Assembly (NCBI GenBank): GCA_902806355.1
Contig: CADCWI010000040.1
Coordinates: 27,748 to 91,747, forward strand
Direction: 5' to 3'
DNA: 64,000 nt
Source of the DNA: an uncultured Thermomicrobiales bacterium
Lineage (GTDB): Bacteria > Chloroflexota > Chloroflexia > Thermomicrobiales > UBA6265
How positions within the stretch are numbered: position 1 is the first letter of the stretch; the number at the start of each line of letters is the position of its first letter. The notes beneath the pieces are model-generated. The model worked only from the letters and a program-made list of their open reading frames with translations, was not told where the DNA came from and ran no database searches. This document shows positions 8,769 to 18,531 of the stretch, in pieces. The position numbers were made by a program, and so were the translations under genes.

Positions 8769-10322
8769 TCAGGCCTGCACGCGATTGAACCGTCCGAGGC
8801 TGTCGTTCTCGAACCCGACCGCAATGCCGTCCGGTCCGAGCACAAACGTCGTGGGCTCCGGGATTGAGGTCACGCTTCCCCAGTCCAGCAGGTAGGTATC
8901 GCGACTGAGGTGCTTCAGGGTGGCCGGCCACCCGGCGGGTCCGGCCTCGAGCTGCAGTGTGCCGGCATCGTACCAGACCACGACCCGGCCATAGAGCTCG
9001 TTCTCGTACGCACCGGTCAGCGCATCGAGGGGCACGGTCACCGGGATCGCGTCTCCCTCGGGCGGGGGTGCGGCAAAAACCGCGTTGATGGCAGCCTCCG
9101 CCGACGCAATCTCCTCCTGGGTGCCAGAATCATCGGTCCCCAGCAGCGCTTCCAGCGCGAAGGCGCGCACCGCCTCCGGGAGAAACGTGAGGTTCCGGTT
9201 GGCGACGACGGCAATGCCGTAGCCAAGTTCCGGCACGAGGTTCACTACCGTGCGCACCCCGGCCAACGCGCCGCCCTTCTCCAGCACGGTGTAGCCCCGC
9301 GTGTGGAACGTGCCCCACCCGAGACCGTAGCTGAACCCGCTCTCGTCGCTGATTGGTGGCGTTTCCGTGAAGGAGATTTCCGATACCATGCTTGGTGCGA
9401 ACATCTCCTCCACGCGCTCCGGCTTCACCACCTGGCGGCCATCAACGGCGCCCTGGTCGAGCAGCATCTGCATCCAGCGCGCCAGGTCGTTTGCCGTGGA
9501 GTAGGCTGAGCCGGCCGCGCCGTGTACCCCATGGAGGTCGCGCTCCACCACCACCATCTCGCCGTCGATCTCGGCGTGCGGCAACGCCGCGTTGTCGTCC
9601 GCGAGCTCGCCAATCGCCGGTCCGCTCCGGATCATGTCCACCGGCTCGAACAGGCGTCCGCGCATGGCCTCCTCCCATCTTGCGCCCGTCAGCCGATCGA
9701 TTACTTCGCCGGCGATGAAGTAGCCGAGGTTGGAGTAGGCGGCGACCTCGCGGAAGCTGCTTCCAGGCGCGACAAAGCGCAGGCGGTACAGCATCTCGGC
9801 CCGGTCGTACCCAAGAGTGCCGAGCAGGTCACCGGTGAACGCGGGCAGGCCCGAGCGGTGGGCGAGGACATCGCGCAGCGTGAGATACCGGGTAGCGTAG
9901 CTGTCCATCAGCTCCAGCTCGGGCAGCACATCGATGATCGGGGTATCCCATCCGATCAAACCATCATCGACGAGGGTCGCGAGGGTGAACGCTGTCATCG
10001 GCTTGGTGTTAGACGCCAGTTGGAAGATGGTATCCGCGTCGACCGGCGTGCTGGTGCCCACCTCGCGGACTCCGTACCCCCTGATCAGCACGGGAGCGCC
10101 GTTGTGCACCACCGCGACCGCGGCGCCGGGTACGTCGTAGCGCTCCACCGCCTGTGCGATGAAGGCGTCAAGGTCCGCTGCGCTGGCGCCATGATCGGGC
10201 ACCGGAGTCGCGCTCTGACCGCTACTGGCCCGGACACCAGCCATGCCGGCTGCCAGCGTGCCAGCGATGCTGCCAATTACTGTGCGCCGGGAAATGCGCG
10301 GGTCTCGCTGTGTCTGTTCCAT
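8769..10322 (-). CDS. Tat-exported beta-lactamase-family serine hydrolase
   Basis: A 517-aa protein of the class C beta-lactamase / penicillin-binding-protein-like family. The signal is SRRTVIGSIAGTLAAGMAGV. The catalytic motifs are S104-N-T-K107 (QLASNTKPM), Y196-S-N198 (AYSNLGYF) and a late KGG (EKGGALAGVRTVV). A long C-terminal extension of about 150 residues forms a second, beta-rich domain as in D-aminopeptidase- or esterase-like members. ATG at 10322 has AGGAGA seven bases upstream; an in-frame ATG 30 codons earlier has no signal. The substrate cannot be told; D-amino peptides, beta-lactams or esters are all known in the family. It is the second of two tandem hydrolases. Confidence 0.88.
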   Translation of the reverse strand: MEQTQRDPRISRRTVIGSIAGTLAAGMAGVRASSGQSATPVPDHGASAADLDAFIAQAVERYDVPGAAVAVVHNGAPVLIRGYGVREVGTSTPVDADTIFQLASNTKPMTAFTLATLVDDGLIGWDTPIIDVLPELELMDSYATRYLTLRDVLAHRSGLPAFTGDLLGTLGYDRAEMLYRLRFVAPGSSFREVAAYSNLGYFIAGEVIDRLTGARWEEAMRGRLFEPVDMIRSGPAIGELADDNAALPHAEIDGEMVVVERDLHGVHGAAGSAYSTANDLARWMQMLLDQGAVDGRQVVKPERVEEMFAPSMVSEISFTETPPISDESGFSYGLGWGTFHTRGYTVLEKGGALAGVRTVVNLVPELGYGIAVVANRNLTFLPEAVRAFALEALLGTDDSGTQEEIASAEAAINAVFAAPPPEGDAIPVTVPLDALTGAYENELYGRVVVWYDAGTLQLEAGPAGWPATLKHLSRDTYLLDWGSVTSIPEPTTFVLGPDGIAVGFENDSLGRFNRVQA

Positions 10323-10483
10323 CGTTCCGTCTCCTGCTGTAAGCAATTTCAGAGGCGTCGACGCCCGTGCTCCCGGGTCGATCACGCAAGCGTGGGTGCG
10401 CCACTCAGGCACACTCGTCGCGAGTTCGGCAGGTCTTCAGTGGACCGAATCCGTCTTCAGCGCAATCACTCAGCTGACCTTCC

Positions 10484-11734
10484 TCAGTGACTTGCCAATG
10501 CCTCGATGAGCACGCGAGCGATCTCGTTGGCGGTCAGCTTCCCGGCCGGCGAGGCCGTCAGGTTGGTGAAGACGATCAGGGTGGTGCCAGTGTCCGGATC
10601 GTGCCCCATGAACGACTGGTAGCCAGGCAGGGATCCATCGTGCCCGATCATCGGGCCAAATTTGGCCAGGGCCAACCCATATGCGGCGGTGCCGATCGGC
10701 TTGAGGCTCGCGATGCGCGTGGCCTGGAGTTCGAGACTCAGGTATTCCCCCGCCACCAGTGCCTCCACATACCGGGCGAGGTCGCCCGCCGTGGCAATCC
10801 CCGCACCTGCCGCCCACCCCCACGATGGGTTCAGGTGCGTGATGTCGGTCGGCACCAGGTCGCCGGCCTCGGCCGCCGCCTGGTCGTCCGCCGAGAGGAC
10901 CGACGTTTCGATCGTCGAGACATTCGTGCCGTACCAGTACCCATTGGGATGCGGATCGGGAATGGAGCTGCCCGTGATCTCAGGAAGGACGATCTGGGTC
11001 AGGCCAAGGGGCCGGAAGAGTCGCTCCTCGAACAGGACCGAGAGGGGCTGGCCGGTAAGCTGTTCGGCGATCAGGCCGGCCAGAACGGTGTTTGTGTTGG
11101 AATAGACGAAGCCCTCACCGGGCGGGAAGTAGACCGGCTCGGCCAACCCGATCGCCACCAGTTCCTCTGGCTTCCACACCCGGGCCGGGTTGGCGTCCAT
11201 CACCTGGTTCAGGGCAAACACCGAGGTGTAGCTGAACAGGCCGGTCGACATGTCTAGGAGTTGGGAAACTCGCATGTTCTCGCCATTGGGAACATCCGGA
11301 CGAAAGCGCGACACAGGATCGTCGAGCGCAATAAGCCCCTCGTCGACGAGCTGTAGGACTACCGTGCCGGTCATCGTCTTCGTGTTGGAGCCAATCCGGA
11401 AGTAGTCGCCGGTCGTGACCGGCACGTCCTCACCCAGCACCCGCGTGCCGAACGCCTCGAAGAATTCGCTCTGCTGAGTTCGAGCCAGCACCACGGCCCC
11501 GGGGACGAGGAGCGCATCCATCGTTTCTTCGATCAGTGGACGGAGCAGGGGGTCGAGGTCACCGGACGCAGGTGTCGACATGGGCGCGGCGTCCTGGGCG
11601 GTGGCCATCGAGAGGCTGGCACCGGCGATCGCCCCGGCGGCGAGGCCGGCGGTCGCCCCCTTCAGGGCCTCGCGACGGGTGAGGCTGCGCTGGGCAAAGA
11701 GCTTGGAGACGGCGTCGAAGCGGCTGGCGTCCAT
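10484..11734 (-). CDS. Tat-exported beta-lactamase-family serine hydrolase (paralogue)
   Basis: A 416-aa protein. The export signal is TRREALKGATAGLAAGAIAG with a following alanine-rich core. The motifs are S116-N-T-K119 (IGSNTKTM), Y211-S-N213 (VYSNTNTVLAG) and H-D-G (GHDGSLPGYQSF), a complete active site of the serine beta-lactamase-like / D-alanyl-D-alanine carboxypeptidase family. GGAGGAGAT lies just upstream of the ATG at 11734, which decides this start over longer ones. It lacks the C-terminal extension of the neighbouring hydrolase. It follows the ABM-like gene by 67 bases and precedes the other hydrolase by 161 bases, so the three may form one transcription unit. Confidence 0.88.
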   Translation of the reverse strand: MDASRFDAVSKLFAQRSLTRREALKGATAGLAAGAIAGASLSMATAQDAAPMSTPASGDLDPLLRPLIEETMDALLVPGAVVLARTQQSEFFEAFGTRVLGEDVPVTTGDYFRIGSNTKTMTGTVVLQLVDEGLIALDDPVSRFRPDVPNGENMRVSQLLDMSTGLFSYTSVFALNQVMDANPARVWKPEELVAIGLAEPVYFPPGEGFVYSNTNTVLAGLIAEQLTGQPLSVLFEERLFRPLGLTQIVLPEITGSSIPDPHPNGYWYGTNVSTIETSVLSADDQAAAEAGDLVPTDITHLNPSWGWAAGAGIATAGDLARYVEALVAGEYLSLELQATRIASLKPIGTAAYGLALAKFGPMIGHDGSLPGYQSFMGHDPDTGTTLIVFTNLTASPAGKLTANEIARVLIEALASH

Positions 11735-11801
11735 GAATGCATCTCCTCCGGTTGGTACCTTGTCAGCCGGCCATTCGCGTTGAGCCGCGGCAATCGGTGC
11801 A

Positions 11802-12086
11802 TCAGCCTCGTGGACTATCGGGCTCCTCCAGGTACCAGTAGTCCGGGCGGTCGGTGACCCCTGCACGTTCCATGAGGTCCAGCAGGTCGTCGGACCGGGT
11901 GAAGAGCCGGGCACGCGCCAGGTCGTCCCACGCCATCAGCAGCCAGATCTCGCACGGATCCGAGTCACTGCGGAAGACACGTGCGCTCTCCGAGCCGTTG
12001 GCACGACGCAGTTCGGCGTCGTCGTCGAAGACCCGCTTCCACGTGTCGTAGTCCGCCACCTTGTGCCGAATAAGCAAGGACCGCAC
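11802..12086 (-). CDS. ABM-like dimeric alpha/beta-barrel protein
   Basis: A 94-aa protein with the pattern of the antibiotic-biosynthesis-monooxygenase / cyclase-like superfamily: RHKVADYDTWKRVFDDDAEL at the start, ESARVFRSDSDPCEIWLLMAW in the middle, and a C-terminal helix and strand ending DYWYLEEPD. Such proteins form small ferredoxin-like dimers and have varied or no enzymatic roles. A second family member occurs at 63609-63893 next to a haloperoxidase. It is first in a row of minus-strand genes leading to the two serine hydrolases. A perfect 18-bp palindrome lies 79 bases upstream and may be its operator. Confidence 0.75.
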   Translation of the reverse strand: MRSLLIRHKVADYDTWKRVFDDDAELRRANGSESARVFRSDSDPCEIWLLMAWDDLARARLFTRSDDLLDLMERAGVTDRPDYWYLEEPDSPRG

Positions 12087-12164
12087 GGACCACCCCCTTA
12101 GATCGCGAATCCCGTCGGAACGATCGGATTGATTCGACTGTAGTAGTCGGGGAGGGAGGAAACT

Positions 12165-12182
12165 ACACGTACCGGTACGTGT
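12165..12182. promoter_or_regulatory. Perfect 18-bp palindrome, candidate operator
   Basis: ACACGTACCGGTACGTGT is a perfect inverted repeat without a loop, so a protein-binding site is more likely than a terminator. It lies between the 3' end of the LuxR regulator and the start of the ABM-like gene, upstream of the latter. A related GTAC-containing half-site follows at 12187-12194. The regulator is unknown; the adjacent ATPase-LuxR protein or an absent TetR-like protein are candidates. Confidence 0.5.
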
Positions 12183-12230
12183 TCGAGTACGTATTTCCCA
12201 GTGGGCAGGGTACGCGGTCTCGCGATCGGC

Positions 12231-14636
12231 TCAGTCCCGTGGCAGGGCGAGGCCCGCGGCGAAGGCGGCTTCGGCGGCGGCCGCGCGGGTGGCGACACCG
12301 AACTTCGCGAGGATTCGGGCGACGTGGCCCTCGGCGGTACGGACGCTGATGAAAAGCACCGCGGCGATCTCGCGGTCGGTTCGGCCGTCGATGAGCAGGC
12401 GAGCAACCTCTGCCTCTCGCGGCGAAAGTCTGATCCCCGGAGAACCGATGGCGTCCTGGACGGCGGCTGGCGGCTTCAGAGCCTGCACTTCGCTGATCGC
12501 GGCCGCCAGCGGTAGGTCCCGTCCCACCAACCATGCGGTGCGAAGGCCTTGATCCCCGAGCGCGGCGCGGGCGCCCGCCTTTGCCCGGGCGTGCGCCGCC
12601 CGCTCGGTCGGCAGGTCCACTCCGACGCGGAACTGTTCACGTTCCGCCTCCGCTGCGCCCAGCAGCCGCGCAGCACGCTCCGGTTGCCCCCACGCTGCGG
12701 CGACCAGAGCCGACCCGGCCAGCGCGTTGACGACGACGCGCGGATATCCTTGGTCGCCCAGCAGAGCGAGGCATTCGTGGAAGCAGGCTACCGCCTCTGC
12801 GTAATGTGACTGGTCGGCGGCGATACTGCCCAAGTCGCACAGCGAGTGGATGGTTCCAACGACATCGCCAAGAGCGCGCCGGATGCGCAATGCCTCCTCG
12901 TGTCTCGCGCGGGCGGCCTCCACGTCGCCCCGCTCGTGCGCGACCACGCCGAGATTCGCCAGCACCCTCCCTGTCGCGGAGTCGGCGACCAGCTGTTCCG
13001 GGATGGTTGCGGCCAGGCCAAGTGCCTCCGCGAGCACGAGGTCGGCCTCGTCGTAGTCCCCGTGGTGGATGGCGGTCCACCCCTTCCAAATGAGAGCGTC
13101 TACGAGCCCCACGATGTCGCCATGCTCGCGAAGGACAGGAATGCTCTCGCTGAGAAATGCTTCGTCTCGCACTCGATCCCCTTGGACGTACCGAAGCAGA
13201 TCAAGCGCGACGAGCGCCTGTGCCCGAGCGAGTGGGGCGATGCCTACGGGCCGGTTCAACGCCCGTTCGAGCCAGCGTCGGCCCTCCTCGAAGTGGCCGT
13301 GCGCGTACCAAAACCGCCCCAGCGCGGCAGCCAGGCGCAGCAGTCGATCGCGGTCACTTCGCCGCGCGAGCCAATCGAGAGCGGCCCGCAGGTTGGCGTG
13401 CTCAGCCTCCAATCGCCGCAACTCTTGCTCGCCGCCTGGTCTCAAGGTGGCCAGACTGCTTTCTTCCGCCACGCTCAGACACCAGTCCGCATGGGCGCTC
13501 CGGATCACGTCGTCCTCGCCATTCCCGACCAACTGCTCCAGCGCGAACCCGCGGAAGGTCTCGAGCATCGAGCATCGAGGCTCATGCTCCCACGGTTCCG
13601 GCTGAAGGAGGCTCCTGTCCACCAACGAGGCGAGCACGTCGAACGCCCACTCGGCGGGATCGAGCGGCGAGGCAGGAGCCTGTTCGTGCGCTCGAGGCTC
13701 GCTCCTCAGCACTCGACTTACATACTCCACTGCGCTGAGGCCGAAGCCGCCGACGAACACGCCGAGACTGCGGAACAGGTGCTGCTGCTCGGCTGGCAGC
13801 AGGTCGTAGCTCCAGGCAACGGTATCGCGGACCGTGCGCAAGCGAGCCGGCGCGTCGCGCGGGCCCGTGAACGGCAGTGGGAGGTGCGCTTGGATTCGGG
13901 CCAGCAACGGGGCCGGCGGGAGGACGCTGCTCTGCGCGGCGGCCAGCTCGATGGCGAGCGGCAGCCCGTCCAGGTGCCGGCAGATCTCGGCCACAAGGGG
14001 CGCAGTGTCCTCGGTGAGGTGGAAGGCCGGATCGGTGGCCTGTGCGCGGCCTACGAAGAGCCGCACCGCCGCCGATCGTGACAGGGAATCGTACGACTGG
14101 CCCGCCTGGGGGGCCGGCAGATCCAGCGGTGGCACCGGGAGGGCTTGCTCCCCCGATACCCGCAGCAACGTCCGGCTTGTTGCCAGAGCCTTGAGTCGCG
14201 GGCAACTGGCAAGCAGGTCGGTCACGAAGGGAGCCGCGGCCAGAACGTGCTCGAAGTTGTCCAGCACCAGGAGCAACTCCGTGTCGTGGAGAGCTGCCGC
14301 GAGGGCACTTCCCACGGTGGTGTCGTCCACGTCCACAAGACCGAGGGCGCGCGCAATGGTCGTCGCAACCAATCCGGCGTCCTGCACGGGAGCCAAGGGC
14401 ACAAACCGAACTCCACCGGCGAAGGCGTCGACGAGGTCCTCCGCGACCCTAGTGGCGAGGCGGGTTTTGCCGACGCCGCCGGGGCCGGTTAGCGTCAGCA
14501 GGCGGATGTCGTCACGGCGCAGGAGCGAGACGGCCAGGGCCACCTCATGCTCCCGTCCGACAAGTGACGTCAGGGGCGTCGGCAACACGGACCGCGGTGA
14601 TTCGTTCTGAGAGCGAAAGCGAGGCGTGCTCAGCAT
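12231..14636 (-). CDS. ATPase-TPR-LuxR transcriptional regulator (intact)
   Basis: An 801-aa regulator. The N-terminal NB-ARC/AAA-like ATPase has Walker [12 protein letters not shown] and Walker B-like [12 protein letters not shown] winged-helix region follows, with [14 protein letters not shown] marking its end, then TPR-like repeats rich in [14 protein letters not shown] helices. The LuxR HTH ([20 protein letters not shown], then [18 protein letters not shown]) is at the C-terminus. Such proteins probably oligomerise when ATP and an inducer bind and then activate nearby promoters. Start chosen at ATG 14636, close to the conserved [12 protein letters not shown]; a TTG 39 codons earlier is possible. 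No strong ribosome-binding site is visible for either. It may control the hydrolase genes downstream. Confidence 0.88.
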   Translation of the reverse strand: MLSTPRFRSQNESPRSVLPTPLTSLVGREHEVALAVSLLRRDDIRLLTLTGPGGVGKTRLATRVAEDLVDAFAGGVRFVPLAPVQDAGLVATTIARALGLVDVDDTTVGSALAAALHDTELLLVLDNFEHVLAAAPFVTDLLASCPRLKALATSRTLLRVSGEQALPVPPLDLPAPQAGQSYDSLSRSAAVRLFVGRAQATDPAFHLTEDTAPLVAEICRHLDGLPLAIELAAAQSSVLPPAPLLARIQAHLPLPFTGPRDAPARLRTVRDTVAWSYDLLPAEQQHLFRSLGVFVGGFGLSAVEYVSRVLRSEPRAHEQAPASPLDPAEWAFDVLASLVDRSLLQPEPWEHEPRCSMLETFRGFALEQLVGNGEDDVIRSAHADWCLSVAEESSLATLRPGGEQELRRLEAEHANLRAALDWLARRSDRDRLLRLAAALGRFWYAHGHFEEGRRWLERALNRPVGIAPLARAQALVALDLLRYVQGDRVRDEAFLSESIPVLREHGDIVGLVDALIWKGWTAIHHGDYDEADLVLAEALGLAATIPEQLVADSATGRVLANLGVVAHERGDVEAARARHEEALRIRRALGDVVGTIHSLCDLGSIAADQSHYAEAVACFHECLALLGDQGYPRVVVNALAGSALVAAAWGQPERAARLLGAAEAEREQFRVGVDLPTERAAHARAKAGARAALGDQGLRTAWLVGRDLPLAAAISEVQALKPPAAVQDAIGSPGIRLSPREAEVARLLIDGRTDREIAAVLFISVRTAEGHVARILAKFGVATRAAAAEAAFAAGLALPRD

Positions 14637-14982
14637 TGGACGGCTTGTCCCATGGCGTGGCAGACGTACGCTCGACGATGCCGGAGCCAACGTGCGCCCG
14701 CAACCCGCCGCGTTGTGCCTCTTAAGATATCCGAGAGTCTCAGAAGATGACAATTTTTTGAGACCTTGAAGAGCAATTTGCTTGAGGATCTAGTTGGGCG
14801 GGCGTTACAAAGCCATACCTTGGCCGCGGATCAACGTAACCATACTCGGGTCTTCCGCCAGTTCTGATCTCACCGACGCTGGAGGCAGGCTGCCGGTATG
14901 CCTGAGGCGGATCGCTGCTTAGCCGACGCCCCTGTCGCAAGGGGTTCAGCGGGTGCCGCGGCCGGCCGCGGCCCTTTAGGTT
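14637..14982. other. Intergenic stretch
   Basis: No gene is supported. A GTCTCA...TGAGAC inverted repeat spans 14737-14764 around a TTTTTT run. It lies upstream of the LuxR regulator and could be a regulatory site. Otherwise nothing recognisable. Confidence 0.4.
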
Positions 14983-15255
14983 ATGGCCGAGACCCAGGCG
15001 ACCTGTCTGGAGGACGGTGCCTGTCCTGAACCACTGGATATGCCCGACGACCTCGACGACTTTCTTGAAGACGTGGAGGGGACTGACCAGACTGACGACG
15101 TCACACCGGAGGCGGACGACAGCGACCGCCTCAAGCGAGTCAAGGATACGCCCGAGGCCGATGATGAGCTTGAGGCGGATGGAACGCCAGACGCACGCGA
15201 TAATCGCAACCCGACTCCGGAAGCGGATGAGACCCCGGCGGCAGGCAATGACTGA
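14983..15255 (+). CDS. Small acidic low-complexity protein with TPEAD repeats
   Basis: A 90-aa frame, very rich in Asp and Glu, with three TPEAD units (TPEADDSD, TPEADDEL-like, TPEADETP) and no hydrophobic segment, so probably disordered. The upstream sequence has only a weak ribosome-binding site. The opposite strand is also open because of the skewed composition, so coding status is uncertain. If real, it may be an acidic binding or storage-type protein. It is followed by the secreted protein at 15388. Confidence 0.4.
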   Translation: MAETQATCLEDGACPEPLDMPDDLDDFLEDVEGTDQTDDVTPEADDSDRLKRVKDTPEADDELEADGTPDARDNRNPTPEADETPAAGND

Positions 15256-15387
15256 TCACCAAGCTGACGCACTCCATGCTTCACTGGCGAGAGCGGCCTC
15301 AGAGGGCGATCGTGGCCGCCACCCGTGAGATAAGCGAGTTCATTGGCGTAGCAAGCGCCTCACGTACCGTCGAACTGGAGGTACCTC

Positions 15388-16584
15388 ATGCGGCGGCGCT
15401 CATTTCTCACTCTGGCAGCCTCGCTGGTGCTGATCCCCGTTCGGGAATCCGCCCTGGCGGCACAGACGCCTGTTGCCGTCGACGGCGGGACCGGCTTGAT
15501 GGATGTGCTGCGCCTGCTGCCCGACGACCCAGTCGACGAGGGGGGCGTGCGCTACGCCGATTACGCGGCCCAGCGGGCCGCCCTCGGCATCGAGGAGACG
15601 GGTGTCGACATCGATCCGGACCGATGGTCCACCGCGATGCGCGTTGCGTTGATGGTTCCGAGCTCGATGTTGGAGCCAATGGATCCCATCTGCAGAGAGG
15701 GACTCGGGTTCGACCTGCGTGACGTCGCCCAGATGGCGGAGGTCGGACCCTCCGACCAGAGCATCCTCGTCCTGCGCAGGCAGTTCGACGCGCCGAGCCT
15801 GACGGCGGCATGGGAGGCAGGCGGGTACGCTCCGGTCGAGCGCGGCAGCACGACCTGGTACACCCTCGACGACGACAATGTACTCTTCGACCCGGAGATC
15901 CCGCTGAGCGACTACCACCTGGGAATGCTCAGCCACCTGGCGCTGGTCGACGATGGCATGATCGTCGGCACGGCGCAACGGGCGGACATGGAGCGCGTGC
16001 TGGCGCGGCAGGAGGGCGAGGGGCGATCCTTCGCCGATGGCTCAGGCGCGACGGTGGTCGCCGCGGCACTGGACGATCTTGCGGTCGGCTGGATCGTGGC
16101 CGGGGCGGCGCTGATGCCCATCGGGGATCCGCTGATGGCGATCGCGAGCAATCCCAACGTGCCGGCCGACGTGCAGGAGCGGCTGGCGACCGAGGCCACC
16201 GAGCTGGCCGAGGCAACCCCGCAGATGCCGCCGATCACGCTGGCGCTGGTCAGCGCGACAGCGGGGGCGCTCGATCCTGACGCTGGCGCGAGCTTCCCGA
16301 ATGCGCCGCGGGGCCATGCGGTCGCCGTGGTGGTGCCGGAGGAAGACGCGGATGCCGAAACAGTGGCGGAAACGGTGACGCGGCGGCTCGCGACCCAGTC
16401 GGCCCCCGTCGGTGAGGATCCCGCCGGTCGTCCCTACACGGAGCTCTTCGCAGACGTGGTGGTGGAGACGGCGCCGAACGGTGCCGTGGTCGTGGATCTC
16501 ACGCCCGGGAGCGGTGTGAACTCGTCGCTGCTGATCCACCTGCTCGGCCAACGGCGGCTGTCGTTCCTCGACTGGGGCCTGTGA
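15388..16584 (+). CDS. Secreted protein of unknown function
   Basis: A 398-aa protein with an N-terminal export signal (MRRRSFLTLAASLVLIPV, cleavage near ALA-AQT). GGAGGT stands six bases before the ATG. The mature chain is acidic with many hydrophobic strands (for example STAMRVALMVPSSML and GWIVAGAALMPIGDPLMAI), but no catalytic motif is seen and there is no later membrane segment. It may be a surface or periplasm-equivalent binding protein of a lineage-specific family. It ends 21 bases before the McrC-like frame, with which it shares direction only. Confidence 0.75.
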   Translation: MRRRSFLTLAASLVLIPVRESALAAQTPVAVDGGTGLMDVLRLLPDDPVDEGGVRYADYAAQRAALGIEETGVDIDPDRWSTAMRVALMVPSSMLEPMDPICREGLGFDLRDVAQMAEVGPSDQSILVLRRQFDAPSLTAAWEAGGYAPVERGSTTWYTLDDDNVLFDPEIPLSDYHLGMLSHLALVDDGMIVGTAQRADMERVLARQEGEGRSFADGSGATVVAAALDDLAVGWIVAGAALMPIGDPLMAIASNPNVPADVQERLATEATELAEATPQMPPITLALVSATAGALDPDAGASFPNAPRGHAVAVVVPEEDADAETVAETVTRRLATQSAPVGEDPAGRPYTELFADVVVETAPNGAVVVDLTPGSGVNSSLLIHLLGQRRLSFLDWGL

Positions 16585-16605
16585 TCGGTCGCCTCAGGAC
16601 ATCAA

Positions 16606-17286
16606 ATGGGCGATCTGGATCTCGAACGACCGGAGCTGCGCCTGCGCCACAACGACGCCACCCTCGCGGAAGTGACGCCCACGAATTTGCCGGCCAGCGC
16701 GATCGGCCGCTTTGCCTATCACGGCCTCAATGATGACTATCAGCCCATCCATCGACTCTGCCGGCTCTTTCTCGAGGGGGCGTCGCTGTCCGAGGACGAG
16801 GGTCCGTTCGACTTTCGAGCCTTCCTCGTGGATATGAACCGGCTCTTCGAGGCCTTTATCACCGAGATCCTACGTGAGCGGGGCCCAACGGGGACGGAAA
16901 TCCGGTCACAGTCTCAGCTGTTTCTGGGACAGCAGAAACGGGTCGAGATGAGACCCGATCTCATGGTCGATGTCGACGGGCGGACTGTGCTCGTAGCGGA
17001 TTGCAAATACAAGCGGCTGGAACCCGACCAATTCCGTCACCACGACGTCTACCAGTTGCTCGCCTACTGCACGGCCTCGGACGTGGTGCGGGGGCTGTTG
17101 ATCTACCCCACGCATGAGGTGGCCGTGAAGGATGAGATCCGTATTCGCAACGCGCCAATTGCGATCCGGCAGACGACCCTCGACCTCGGGGGACAGGGTG
17201 AGCTACTGGAGCGAGCATGTGACCGACTTGCCGGCGAGGTGTTCGGCTGGATGGACTCGACACCGGGCAGCGCTCTTGGCAACTGA
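16606..17286 (+). pseudogene. mcrC: Orphan C-terminal nuclease domain of McrC
   Basis: A 226-aa frame. It matches the C-terminal half of McrC, the nuclease partner of the McrBC modified-DNA restriction system. The PD-(D/E)xK site is visible as MRPDLMVDVDG followed by VADCKYKRL. The segment FLVDMNRLFEAFITEILRER is typical of the family just before the nuclease core. Family members are usually 350-450 aa; the N-terminal half that docks on McrB is missing, and no McrB GTPase is in the window. The product may be an inactive remnant, though the nuclease core itself is intact. It probably marks the edge of a degraded defence island that continues into the recombinase region. Confidence 0.75.
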
Positions 17287-17392
17287 CCTAGGTATGGACT
17301 GCGGGAGGCGTGCAGGAGTCGTCTCCCGATGACGCTTTACCATGGAACTTCGATAGTAGCGGTCACTCTGAAGCGCATGACGTTCTCTGGGA

Positions 17393-17831
17393 GTGGGTGG
17401 GCCGGATCGCGACTGTCGGGCATTGAACGGAAGATCGTGGAATGGGTCACGTGACGGTGGCATCCTGAAACATTTCAGAGCGCTGGAAGTGGTGGCGAGC
17501 CACGTCGCGCCTCTTCCGACGGTGCTGATCGAAGCGCACAGGTTCGACGCTGTCGACCGCGACGCGTACTGGTCAGGCGATGATAGCGTCCTGACGCGCT
17601 ACGGAGCCCGTGACGGGCTCGAATCCACATCGGGGAACCTGCATACCCTCGTGATTAGCATCCATCCTGAATTGCGGGAAAGTTGGCTCGTGTCGCGGGA
17701 TATGGGATAAGAATGACGACGAACTGGAGGCGGCGAAAGAGCAGCGACCCCGTGCGATCGTCGAGTACGACAGGGAAGGTCAACCGGTCTACGACGATAA
17801 CCCGCATATGACGGCGAACTGGTCAGAATAA
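17393..17831 (+). pseudogene. Frameshifted gene of unknown function
   Basis: One frame runs to 17710 with sensible content (RALEVVASHVAPLPTVLIEA, then HRFDAVDRDAYW). A second frame takes over without a gap at 17706 (DKNDDELEAAKEQRPRAIVE, then GQPVYDDNPHMTANWSE) and ends at 17831. The two together look like a single protein broken by one frameshift near 17705. The family is not recognised. It is the first gene of the accessory island leading to the serine recombinase. Confidence 0.4.
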
Positions 17832-17846
17832 TGTCTGGTCAGTTGG

Positions 17847-18239
17847 CTATTTTCGCGTTCTATCCGAGAAATCAGGCGGGGCAATGCCATAGGCGTCTGC
17901 GACTTCTTGCGTCCTCTTGCGTGAGGACTCGACCGCCAGCTCCCTTTGCCTTTGTAGACCGTCTTCTTCAGCAATCAGGGCTTCAAGATTCGCTCCGCCC
18001 GTCGTCATGATGTCCTCTGCCTTCCGAGCTTCAAGGTCAATCGTCCTATAGATTACGTCGTTTTGAGTCTGCATGCTCGGAAGCGGAACGATCTCTTCTC
18101 GCTGCTCATCTGCCAGTTTTCGGAGTCTGGTGTAGCAGTCAACGACTTGATCCATCTTCGGATTGTCGCGACTAACAATGGCTTGTAAGCGCTCCATGAT
18201 CTGGGCGGTGTTCTCCAGTCGGCGTCTGTAGCGCGCCAT
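17847..18239 (-). CDS. Helical protein of unknown function in the accessory island
   Basis: A 130-aa protein predicted to be nearly all helix, with long charged stretches (LENTAQIMERLQAIVSRDN, ALIAEEDGLQRQRELAVESS) suggesting coiled coils. No signal peptide or motif. The start at 18239 has no clear ribosome-binding site. Codon use is less GC-biased than that of its chromosomal neighbours, fitting acquired DNA. Family not recognised. Confidence 0.5.
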   Translation of the reverse strand: MARYRRRLENTAQIMERLQAIVSRDNPKMDQVVDCYTRLRKLADEQREEIVPLPSMQTQNDVIYRTIDLEARKAEDIMTTGGANLEALIAEEDGLQRQRELAVESSRKRTQEVADAYGIAPPDFSDRTRK

Positions 18240-18415
18240 GTACTGGCCGGTTTCATCACCTATGGACGGTCTCTTCTTTGATCAGAAAGGCACTATGAGG
18301 CCCCTTCCCGCGTTGCTCGCCTGTTGGATTCAATGTTAGTGACCCGAGCTTATCACAGTTCACTGCGATTCAAATGTGATGTGCAGAGGTAGGGCGAAGT
18401 CCGGCCCGCCTGCAT

Positions 18416-18490
18416 CTAGCGACGATAGCGGGCAGCACGGTCACAGGCAGCAGCGATGGTCTCGAAGGGGACGGACTCGGGGGTGGACAT
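18416..18490 (-). other. 24-aa frame with good ribosome-binding site
   Basis: ATG at 18490 is preceded by GGAG with eight-base spacing. The product starts MSTPESVPFETIAAACDRAA and ends at RYRR. It resembles the first residues of a longer cytoplasmic protein, so it is likely a truncated gene start next to the palindromic operator. It is too short to assign. Confidence 0.25.
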
Positions 18491-18531
18491 GTGAGCACTC
18501 CGGAACATGCGCGGACATTAGTGTCCAGTAC

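Noticed and set aside
12846..14081. 411-codon plus-strand frame opposite the ATPase-LuxR regulator
   Set aside because: The minus strand encodes a full regulator with P-loop and HTH; this is its shadow.
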